Shown here: one piece after another, positions 12,300 to 23,200 of the stretch
Position numbering within the stretch: position 1 is the stretch's first letter
Layout: each line of letters opens with the position of its first letter
The notes under the pieces: model-generated
The model's database searches: none
The model's input: only the letters and a program-made list of their open reading frames with translations
Told to the model about the DNA's origin: nothing
Position numbers and translations under genes: made by a program
NCBI GenBank assembly: GCA_003116995.1
Contig: BDSL01000173.1
Location: 1 to 64,000, forward strand
From: Yamagishiella unicocca
Lineage: Eukaryota > Chlorophyta > Chlorophyceae > Chlamydomonadales > Volvocaceae
Length of the DNA stretch: 64,000 nucleotides
Direction of reading: 5' to 3'

Positions 12300-12890
12300 C
12301 CCCGACGCGGGCTTCGCCAAAATCGCGCCCCTCTTGGGCGTAGGGCCGCCGTTGTGACCGCTTATCTTCTCCAAAGGGTCGCTGTTTGCTTCACTCTGAC
12401 AAACTAAAAGGCCTCAACTTGAGGACACAGGTTGCGTGTAAATATCGTAATTTGTGCGGCATTGCGAAGCCAGTTCACAACCGGGCCGCGACAGCCGGCA
12501 AAGTAAAGACACAGAGAAACTGTAACGGGAAGGTATGAACTTGGAACGCTCGGTCCTCGCCGCTGGGCACCGCAGCGACTCGGGGTCCCCCGGGCCTGAG
12601 ATGCTCCCGACTCAAGCTCCCCGGCGGCTGTATCTACTGTATCAAATTATCGCATTCCATAACGTTTTCACTGTGTCTTTACTTTGCCGGCTGTCGCGGC
12701 CCGATGGGGAACTGGCTTCGAAATGCTGCACAAAATACGATTTGTACGCGCAACCTGTGTCCTCAAGTCGAGGCCTCCTTGTTTGTCATACAGAGTGAAG
12801 CAACCAACGGCCCTTTGGAGAAGATATCCGATAGTTGGTTGTCACAACGGGGGCCCTATGCCCAAGAGGGGCGCGATTTAGGCGAGGCCG
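12300..12890. repeat. Fold-back element with about 220-bp inverted arms
   Basis: The left arm (about 12,304-12,525) and the reverse complement of the right arm (about 12,665-12,887) match over their whole length with scattered differences. Shared blocks include AATCGCGCCCCTCTTGGGC, TTGAGGACACAGGTTGCG and CGACAGCCGGCAAAGTAAAG. The spacer is about 140 bp. This is the form of a fold-back or MITE-like transposable element, or of a hairpin-RNA locus. No transposase frame is present. A target-site duplication could not be fixed by eye. Confidence 0.85.
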
Positions 12891-12904
12891 TCCCAGACGC
12901 CTTC

Positions 12905-13158
12905 CCACCCTAGCTGGCATACTCTATGACGCAACAGATGCTGCGGCGGATGGGTTGGGCGCGAACACGTTGTTGAAACGTGGATCTGATTGCTCCTGGA
13001 GCCGCCTGCCTTAGTCTTGGTGCCAAACACGACTTAACGAATGGTACCCGAACTTCTTCGTACATGGTCCCCGACGTAAACCAATGTTCCCATCCTAGCT
13101 GGCATACTCTAAGACGCAACAGATGTAGCGGGGGATGGGTTGGGCGCAAACACAATTC
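12905..13158 (+). repeat. Spaced direct repeat beside the fold-back element
   Basis: About 68 bp at 12,905-12,972 recur at 13,091-13,158 (CTAGCTGGCATACTCT, then GACGCAACAGATG and GGATGGGTTGGGCGC). The phrase GTACATGGTCCCCGACG also occurs twice, near 12,290 and near 13,061, so flanking pieces of the same repeat unit are duplicated around the fold-back element. Confidence 0.75.
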
Positions 13159-13159
13159 C

Positions 13160-14238
13160 GGGCCAAGTGTCAAGGTGTTCAGAAATAAACACCCATATCT
13201 GTGACTGCTGAATTTTGCAGCCCGGACATGCGCCTCGGCAACGGACTCGACTGTAAGTGGCTGCTGTTGCAGCATGGATGGTACCACATTCAGCCACCAC
13301 CTTACCAGGGCAGGCTGGGTGTAGCAGGCGAGCAGCCAAGGGCTTCTCGAGATGCTGGGAGCGCGCTTTGCGCCTCTTAGGTAGTGTTCACAAAGGCCGT
13401 ACAATTGTCGTACATCTGCAACACTGGGAAAACACCGGCAAAACGCCATACCCCCACAAATCTAGAGCATACAAACTTGTCGAAAACAAACTTGAAAAGA
13501 GCCTTTTGGGGAGCCCTGAAACGGCGATAGACATGCTGATCAATTTTCTTGTAAATATCTTTGGAAGTTGCAGAGTCAGCAAGCCGAGGCGAACCCAGAA
13601 CGGGAAGAGCGGCCCATGTCGCTAAATACCTCCTTCATATCGTCCTACCATAAATGGGTTCTGGCCGGCCAATACACACACTGGCCGAAACACAACCGTG
13701 CGTCCAGCTCTGCACCGTCTCACAGAAACTACGCTGCTATGCAGTGCTGCACCATAAGTACTTGCGTCTATATATGTGACAGGCGGCAGCAACTGAATGG
13801 CGGTCACTTCTGTATTTTCCTCAACCACGTCTGCGAGGCACTAGTAGCCTCACAGCCTACTGACCCGGACAGGAATGCACAGTGGGTTTCCGCGAAGCGG
13901 AACGTGGGCCAGCTGGCAGTAGTTCAGGTCTTATTTTTCCATAAGTAATACAGGAAGCCGTGTACCGTGCACGTGCAAATTGTAGCTTCGACACGCCGGT
14001 CAGCTCATAGCTCCGGAACCGCCGCTGTACATCCCAAATCCACCCGCGGGATCTGCCAGTTGACCAGGGCGACACACCGCACTCCATCGCCTTGTCGGCG
14101 CTGCTGGCGCCACCGCACCCCGCCTCGGACTGCCGCAGGCGGCCCCATGAACCTGCATGTCGTCTCCTGCTACCTCCCGCTGCCGCCTCGAGCACCCGCT
14201 ACTGTTATCGGTAAATCTTCAGACGAGCGCAGGCGGCG
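13160..14238. other. Unassigned stretch downstream of SEC10
   Basis: Only short open frames on both strands. It would contain the SEC10 3' UTR on the minus strand, but I found no TGTAA, the usual algal polyadenylation signal, on that strand close to the stop codon. Confidence 0.4.
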
Positions 14239-17200
14239 TCACTTGCGGCCCCCGCCCGCAGCCCCACCGCCCGGCTGCGGCAGCCGCTGCAGTCCCTGGG
14301 CGCCCCCCTGTCCCGGCACCGCGTCCTCGCTCCCAAACACCTGCTGCAGCGAGCGGCCCTGCACTCGCGCCGCCGGGAAGTCCTGCCGCAGCCGCACGTA
14401 TTTGATCGCCTCCCTGCGCTCCGGGGGACAACAGCAACAACGGCAGGCAGGGAGGGCGACGGAGTGAGGGGAGGCCCGTTGCGGGTGGGCCAGCAGCGTA
14501 CGGCTAACGCCGCCTAACTGTGGCCGCCTGCAAGGACCAGACGAACAGCAGGACACCCGGACCAGAGCACGCAGCCGTCGACAAGGCCGTGCGCCCGTGC
14601 ATCCGTCGCCCGTGTGTTCCTGCGGATGGCTTGCAGGACCGCCCCCCATCTAGCTGCGCAGCGCCATTCCGCCCCGACCCCCCCCTTTAGGTCCCCCCTA
14701 GCTGCCTCGCCTCCATCCACTCCCCTCACATGTGCTCCGCTCTACGACACTCAACACAACGTTGGCCGTTCGGTGCTCACCACCGCCTCGCGCACCCGCT
14801 CCCTCGGTACCGTTTCCTTTGTGCCGCTCTCTCCGCACCGGTCTCTCCGTACCGCTCGCGGCCCCGCTACCGCCGCATCGCTTCCTGCGTACCACTTCTT
14901 TGCCTATCGCTCCATCAGTACCGCTCCTTTCGTACCACTCATTTCGTACCGCTCCCTTTGTACCGCTCTCCCCGGCCGCGCTACGCCCACTGCCTACCTG
15001 TGGTCCAGCCGCAGCGTCCCGTTGATGAGCGGCAGCAGCTGGTCCGGCTCCACCACCAGGATGCCCACCAGCGCCCCCACGGCGCCCATGCGGCTGTCCA
15101 GGGCGGGCAGGCCCCAGCCGCGAAGCACCTCGCAGTAGGCCGCCACGTCGTTGCGCCACCGCAACGCACCTGAGGCGGCCGGCAGCGGTAGCGGGGCGCC
15201 AGCGGACGTTAGCAGCGGATGTGAGCCTCGGAACGGCGAGGGCGCAAAGGTAGGGCGGCTGACGGCGGGTTGCAACGGCCGGAGGTGCGTCACTCGTGCG
15301 AGGGTGGTCTCGGGAGCACCTGCCCCCAGCTGCTGCCTTGCTCCGCCCGCCGGCTGCTGCCCCTCCGGCCCGTCCCGCCCCTCACCCGCGGCGTTGTACA
15401 CGAACTGCTGCATGTGGTTGAGGAACGTCGCGTGCATGCGACATCCCGTGTCCAGCAGGAAGGAGGTCAGGTTGCTGCCATCCAGGGTCTCACGGCCGAC
15501 CTGGGGCCGGGGAACGGGGCGGCGCGCAGGGTTGAGGGACTAGAGGACGGCACGACGCTGCGGTGGCAGGGCGGCGAGGCTGATGGGCCTATGGGGGCCA
15601 CAAGCCTGGGCAAGCCTGCCTGCGCCCGTGTGAGTGGCGCGTTGAGGCGCGTTCGGAGGACAAGGGCCCGGTAAGGGCAGCTGGCAGCGACCGGGGTGTA
15701 TGGCTGCACTGCGGGCCCCCAGTCATCAGCTACCAGTCGGTTGCGTAGCGCAGCATCCAGTGGGGTTCCTCTCGACCACACCCACACCTGGAGTTCCCCC
15801 CCCCGCCTCGAACGGTTCAAGCTACGCGCCAGCACCGGACGCACGCCAATCGGTAACGTATCTTCTTTCCAAGGTAACGATCGGTATCCGAGCTGGGAGG
15901 GACCCGCCGTAGTCGGGCCTCGGTGCATCCCGCATTGCCACTTCCCCCATTCGCCATCCCGGTTCTCTGCTTTGCGCTGCACACTATCGCGCACTCGTTT
16001 CTGTTTCTCCTCTTCACCCACCGCCGCCGAGTCAGTTTTTGCAGCCGTCACCCCACGTCCAGCAGCCTGCGCGCGCGTCCAGGTGTCCGAAGGCTATGCA
16101 CCAGCTACACTTCCATGTCGAGTTACCGGTTCCTTTATGTAACCCCCCGCCTCAAGGGGCGGCGCTGTAACGGGCGACTGCAGTAGCACTGGCGGCGAAG
16201 TGCAGGCCGATTGCAGGCCGACGGCTGGGTCCCCCCCCCGGCTCTCTCCCCGCGCCCACCACTCCTCCTTCACCCCCACACCCGCGGCGATGCTGGCCGT
16301 CGGTTCCCCCTATCCGCGCTGGCCAGGTGAGCCCTCCACCACTCTGTTTAAACTGCGCGCTCGTTTGTCGACCGCTCGCGCGCGTTTGTTGCCGTTCGTC
16401 TAGCCGCCGCGGCCTAGTAAGGCGGCGCGGTTCAACCCACGCGCCGGCGACAGCCGCGCGCCAATGTACGGTCACGTATCTCCTTTTCAAGAGAGAACCG
16501 GTAACGATCGGTCTCCGGGATGGGCTGGGCCGTCACCCGCCCGCAAGGCATCCCGCGACATCGCTTCCCCGTTCACCATCCCAGTTCTCTGCTTTGCACT
16601 CCACCATCTAGCCCAATCGTTCCTATTTTTCACTGCATCCACCGTCGTTGCGACCATGTTTGAGGCCGGCCACCCTAGTCCAGTAGCATGCGCGTGCGTC
16701 CAGATGTCCGAAGGATATGCAACCGCTACACTTCCCAAGTCGACCGGTTCTTACCGGTTCTTTTATACAACCCCCCGCGGGCCCCCCTTCCTCCTCAACG
16801 CCTGCGCGCCCCCCCCTCCTCCTCACCACCCCCCCGCGGCCCCCAGTTCCTCCTCAACCTTCCCGGCTCCCCTCCTACTCACCCTACCCTCCCGCGTCGC
16901 CCCTCCTCCTCACCCTGCCCAGCGCCTCAAACATCGCCGCGACCAGCAGGCAGGCGTCCGTGGGCCGGTCGATGAGTGCCGCCTCCAGCTGGCATCCGGG
17001 CGGCAGGAACTCGGCGCGCTTCTGCTCGTACATGAGCACTTTCTCAGCCTGGGGAGGGGGGGCCGCCGGGTGCTGACCACCGGCGTGGCTGGAGCCGCAG
17101 CAGTGCCGAAGACGGCAACAGAGTGGCGGGGGGACGCGGTGGTGCGGCGCGCACACGCGAGGAGCTGTGCCCCGAAGAAGCCAAGGAAAACGCGAGGGCA

Positions 17201-20200
17201 GTCTACCCCTGGGACGGCAGTCTACCCCTGGGAGGGCATCGTGGGGCGGATCCCGGGATGTGTGCCACAAACAAATATATATATGGCAAGGTACGGCATA
17301 GCACGAGCTGAAGCTGAGCCGGCCCTCCGCTGTTTCTGTTTGCTCCTATCACTGCCCCTTCCCCCGGCCCCCACAAGCGCACCTGGATGACAAACATGTC
17401 CACCAGCGCCTGCATCACCGACAGCACTGCGGCCTCCACCGCCCGCAGAGCCATGGCCAGGCCGTGGGCGCATGCGGACACCTCGGGCGCGGAGGAGCCC
17501 AAGGAGGGCAGGATTACCTGCTTGATGGGGAAGGGACGAAAAACGTGGAAACCCGGGGGGAAGGAAGGAGCTCAGCGACCCGGGGGTCAGGGAGGCCACC
17601 CCAAGGCAGGCTGGGCGACAACATGGGGAACGGGGAATGGGTGGGCGGGGCGGGGACCACATGGCGGGCGGGGCGGGAACCGGAGGAGCACACGCGGGCC
17701 CCGGGTGCGGCTGCAGCTCTCACGCACGAGGCGCGCACCTGGGTGTGGTGTTCGTGCAGTCGGCGCACCACCCGGCTGCTGGTGTGGACGGCCCGCAGCA
17801 CCGGAGCCACACGAGCAGTCATGTAGTCCTGACAGCAGCAACCGGGGGAGGGACAGCAGCGGCGGCAGCGGGAACGACAGAGACTGGTGGAAGGCACAGC
17901 CGCAACGGCAACAGTCCAGCCGCAACGGCAACAGTCCAGCTGCGCACAGTGGCCGACCCCCCCCCCGTGGCGCCCCGCGTGTGGCCCCCCGCGTGTGGCC
18001 ACCCCCAAGGCGTACCTGAGCCGCCTGGGCCGCTGCCGCCCGAGTCACAGGCGGCGGCATCTGCAGCGGCGCCGGAGGACCCTTGCTACCCGGCGGAGCC
18101 GGTGGCTGGTACGGCAGGCGGTACACGTTGGCCGCCGCGCCGCCCCGTCCGTCCAGCTGCAACGTGACCTCCATCTCCCGCTCCACTCCGTCAACAAGGT
18201 ACCTGCGGGGGAGGCGGACATGCCGATGTACGGCAGGTGGTATGGCACGGGAAGGGCCGTGTAACAGCACTGTGGGCCGCACCGGTCCGGCACCCCGCCA
18301 CCCCACCGTGCGTGTGTGGTGGTGACAAGTGACAGTCATAGCGCTGGATGCATGTGTCTGGAAGCCTGAAACACGGCTGTACGGCGGCAGAGACCAGCGG
18401 GCGGAGTTCAGTCCCAACGGGACCAGGCAGTGGGCAATACCCGGGCAGCAAGAGGAGCCACCAGTTGTTGCTGTCGCGACTTCGCAACTTGGACGTGGGG
18501 TCGGACGTGGGGTCGGACGTGGGGTCGGACGTGGGGTCGGACGTGGGGTCGGACGTGGGGTCGGACGTGGGGTCGGACGTGGGGTCGGACGTGGGGCCGG
18601 ACGTGGGGCCGGACGTGGGGTCGGACGGCAAGCGGCGCCGGTGGGGTTTCACTGGTGTCCCGGGCGCTGGAGAAGAAAGCCGTGGTCCAGGGAGGGACGC
18701 AGGAGAAGCGGAAACGACACATACGACAGTGTGGTCCAGGGGGCCGCTCTGGCGCGCACCTGGGTAGGTGCTCCATAAGGGACCCAGGCATGGTGCCGTC
18801 GTACGGCGCCTCGCCCACGTACAGCAGCCGTACGGATGACGCCACCTGCCCCGGCGGGCACAGCAGCACGCAGCGCTGCATCGCCTCCGCGCTGCGGCGG
18901 ATAAGGCCCTCGGCGGTGGCCAGCCGCAGCACGGGGCGCGCGGCGGGGTCGCCGGTGTCGGGCTCCGGGCTCAGCTGCGAGTGCGGGGGGAGGGCGGGGG
19001 GAGGCCGGGGGGAGAGCGGGGGGAGGCCGGGGGGAGGGCGGGGGGAGGCCGGGGGGAGGGCGGGGGGAGGCCGGGGGGAGGGCGGGGGGAGGGCGGGGGG
19101 AGGCCGGGGGGAGGCCGGGGGGAGGGCAAGTCAAGGCAGCGTGGACGCAAACGTCCCAAGAAGGGAGCAGGGAGCAAGGAGACGTAGGGCCAGGGTAAAC
19201 GGACGAAGGAGGGGCCGCGCATACCGGACGCGACGGCCCCCCGCGGCGACCAATACTTTGCCCCACCCATGTGGCCACACGCTTTCCCCCCGCGCCCACC
19301 TCCTTCTCCGCCATCATGTCCAGCCACTGCAGCTCGGGTGCGGGGTAGAGCTTGATGAACTGCTCGAACACGCTGTCAACCAGGGCCGCAACGTCCACCT
19401 GGCCGGAGGTGGCGGCCTCCACCTACGTAAGGCGGGGAGGGGCGGGAGCGCCGCGCGGCGAGATGAGGAAAAAGGGGGATAGAGGCGGCGAGGGGGAACG
19501 GGGGGCGGACGGCGGGGAAGTGACGAGGTGTGCGAAACGGCTGGTTGTTTGCTAGAGGACAAGGGGTGCTCAGTGCGCAGGGGTGGTGGCGAGACGACGG
19601 GGGCGAGAAGACCCGGTGACACAACATAGGAAGCGGGGAGGGAGGGGAACAGGGGAGCATGTGGGATGTGCGGGTCGAGGGTGCCAACGTGTAGGACAGC
19701 TAATGGCGGGTGCAGCGGTGTCGGCGTGCACCAGGGCTCAGGGCGGCAGAGCGCAGCACACGTACACTGCCTGCCACCACGCGGTCAACCCTGCAGTCCC
19801 CACGACCCCAACCCTTCCAAGTGCGCGAGTCCCCACACCGCACCTCACCCCCTCCCTACAGCTCCCGGACCCGACCCAACTCCCACGTACAGCTTCTGGA
19901 CCCGACCCAACTCCCACCCCGTCGTACCCCTCTCCACGTATATCAAACATCCACTCCACCGCCTCTGTCTCTGTCGCCGCGCCGCCGGGCTTCTTCGTTG
20001 TTTTGGCCCCCGTGAACCCGTTCCGCCCCCGAGTGCAGTTGCTGACGCCCGAGGGTAGGTGCCCCTTGCCCGCATGCTTTGCGCCGACCGCCATCGCCGC
20101 ACGCTCTGGGCCCTGGCCAGATGAGTTTCAAGCTGGGTGGCGACGACGCTTTGCTCTCGTCTTTTGTCCGAACCTTGCGTTCTTGTCTGCGGACATAGGG

Positions 20201-23200
20201 TCTGGGCGCTCTCGCGGTACCCGGTGCCCCATGGCGTCGCGGCGCGCCCCTAACATCTTAGCACGGACGCTGGCGAGTCCGGTTCTTAATTTACTGCTTC
20301 ATCAGTCACTTCATCCACAAGCTCCTGGTCGGTATTCGGGCGGGTCAGGGCGCCACCGTGTGCTTTGCACGCCCGCCGCTTGCCACCTCACCAAGTTCAC
20401 CCGCTTGCGCTCAAAACAAACCGACTTCGCAAAACATTTCCTTGCGCCGCGCAGGATCCTCATTTCCGTTAGCCTGATGTTACCGCCGGATTAGTCTTAG
20501 CCGCCGAAGGTCGACATACGACCTCGGGCTTTAGTTCCCCCACCAAGTTCTCCAGCATGCTTCTCCAAACGACTGTCCTAAACGGTTTTCTCTCTCGTAC
20601 AGGGGTGCAACGCCCCCAGGGCCCCCCCCGGGTCCCCACCTGTTCCGCCAGCTCCCCCGTGCGCACGTACGCCGCCGCCAGCAGCCGCAGGTACAAGTGC
20701 AGCGCCAGCACACTGGGGCCGCCGCTGCTTCCGTCGTCAGCCCGGCCGCCCCCCCCGCTGGTGCTGCTGCTCATACGCCGGCCCAGGAGGTCGCCACCGC
20801 GGCGGCCGCGACCCCCAGACTTCCGGGCCAGTCGCTTCCGTATGCTGAGTAGGGCGCCTGAGGGGTGCGCGGCCCGCATCGTCATGGACGGCAGCGGGGT
20901 GCCGCGACCAGAGGAGCCAACAACCGAGGGGCGCTGGGGCGGGAGCGGAGGCCGCGGCGGCTTCTTCGCTGCAGGCTTAGCGCGGCGGGGCCCCCGGGGC
21001 ATCACGACCCTCCCGTCGCCGCTGTTCTCGTCGCTGTCGTGGCCGCTATCGTCGCCGCTGTCATAGCTACCGGCGCCGCTGCCGCTGTAGTCGTCGCCGT
21101 AGTCGCCCTCCTCCTCCTCCCCCCCCCCGTCATCGCTGCCCTCCAGCTCGTCCAGCGGGGTTCCGGAGCTGAAGCTGGTGCTGCTGCTGAAAGCGTCCTC
21201 GGCTGTGTCCTCAAGCAGCCTGTGATGGCGAGGGGGTTGGGTGTGCCCGGGAGTGAGGAGGGGGTGAAGCGTCAGGAGGGGGAGGTTAGGGGCTCGAGCG
21301 CGCGCCAGGAGACCCCAGGGCTGGGGCTGCAGCTGAAAGGCAGGCTCCAGAGAGGTGCGCGCGAGGACAGCCCGACCCTACCTACCCGCCAGCCCCCCTG
21401 GTATCCTACCCGCCCAACCGGCGCTCCTCGACCCCCACCGCTGCGCGTGCAGCGCTTCAAGGTGACCTAGGCTGTAGCCCCAAATGTCACGTTCCCCACA
21501 CCGTGCTCCAAAACCAGGCACCCTCCTGCTGCACTGCCCCTTAGCCCCCAACCTCCGGCTGCATTCCCTCCCCCGCCTTCTATCCTCTATCTCCTATGTC
21601 ATATAGGTTCATCAGGCCCCCCTGCGAGCTGTGCCCTCCCCCCCCTGACCAAGTGTGCACCTGTTTTACTACAGCGACACACCCCGGCCCAGGTACCCCT
21701 CCCAAGTATCCCCCTCCGCTTCCCCCCTCGCCCCCTCGGGTCGCACCTGTCCAGGGCCATGTGCACCCGGTCCGCGAACACCTTGGCAGCCAGCATCTGC
21801 AGGGCGGTGCGCAGGCTGGGGAAGATGGAGGCCATGCGGCCGGCCTGGGGAGGGGACAGGGACGGGAAAGGGGAGCTGGTGTGGAAACTCGGGGGGGGGG
21901 AGGGCAGGGATCTGGGGCGGAGTACGCGAGGCTGGTGGGCACCTGGTGGCTCAGGGCTCTGAGATCCACCTGGCTTGTGGCGCAACAGCCGCTGCGGTGC
22001 AGGACAGTGCAGCAATAAGGCCCCGCCCGCAACTCCTCACGCCTGGTCAACGCACCTCGATCGCCACCATGTCCCCAAGGGTGCCGTACAGTCGGGACAG
22101 CGGCCGCAGCCGCTCTGAAACCACCGCGTCGTCTGCTCCCACCGCGGGCTCGCGCACCCACGTGATATCGTCCACTGATGACTGGAATACGGGTAGCAGT
22201 GAGATGTAGCGCTGGGGGGAGGGACACGCAGTGGTAGGGGGGTAGGGGGGACAGGGAGCAGCGGGTGAGGGGATGTAGAGGTGCGCACAGTTGGCAACCA
22301 GTTGCTCAGGGAGAGGGAGGGGCTGTGGGAGCATGCGGTATTCGCTTGCAAGGCGGACGGTGTCGCGGTAAGGTGGTTGGGTGGTTTTCAGAAGGGCTCC
22401 CGGCATCGGCAGTTGTACGACGACCAGATGGGTGCAGCCCCCGGGGAGTGCGGCCTGGGGTACCGGGTAGTCAACTCCATGCGGCGGGTCAGCCCGCGCT
22501 CCTGACCCCCCCTCACCCCGCACCTGTATGATTGCCGTCTCCCTGTCAAACGCCGCCATGATGCGAGCACACTCGCCCATCACCCGCAGGTTGTCCTCCT
22601 CGACAGCCTGGTCGAACCTGCAGGCAGGGGTGGGGATAAAGACCGGTTACACGACATAGGTATACAATAGCTGGCGCATCGCGGCTATAAGAAGCAGCAG
22701 ACATGCCCTTAAAATCGGGGCGCCGCAGCGGTAGGGGAGGGCAGCAGGGGGCAGCAAGCAGGGTCAGCAAGGCAGGTGCGGTGCGTTCCCTGCTGGTAGG
22801 ACCTCCCTCCTTCGCCTACTCGGATCCAGAGCCAGCAGCGATGGCAAGTGGAGCCTCACGCCGTACAGCGGCGTCATAAGGGGAGGGAAACCCCGCCACC
22901 GACCCCGCGCACCTCCGCTCCCACTCTTCGGCGCGCCCCTGGACCATCACCTTCACCGCCCTCGGTTTGTCGGCCGTGGATTCGCGGATTTTTCTTATCA
23001 AACCCCCCCCCCCGACCCCCCCCCCGACCCGCGGATTCTCTTATCAAACGCCCCACCGACCCCGCTACCGCGCACACACTCGCCTCCTCCGCCTCCCTGC
23101 GCCCGACAACGCGGTCCCTCCGGCTCGTCTCCTGCTCAGCGGTGCACTGGCAACCCCGCCGTTCCGTTGACGGAACATCCTGACTCATCCCGGCACAGCC

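Noticed and set aside
18408..18932. Arg-Pro-His-Val repeat protein on the minus strand
   Set aside because: It is the 12-bp intronic minisatellite translated; real SEC10 coding resumes at the splice sites on either side.
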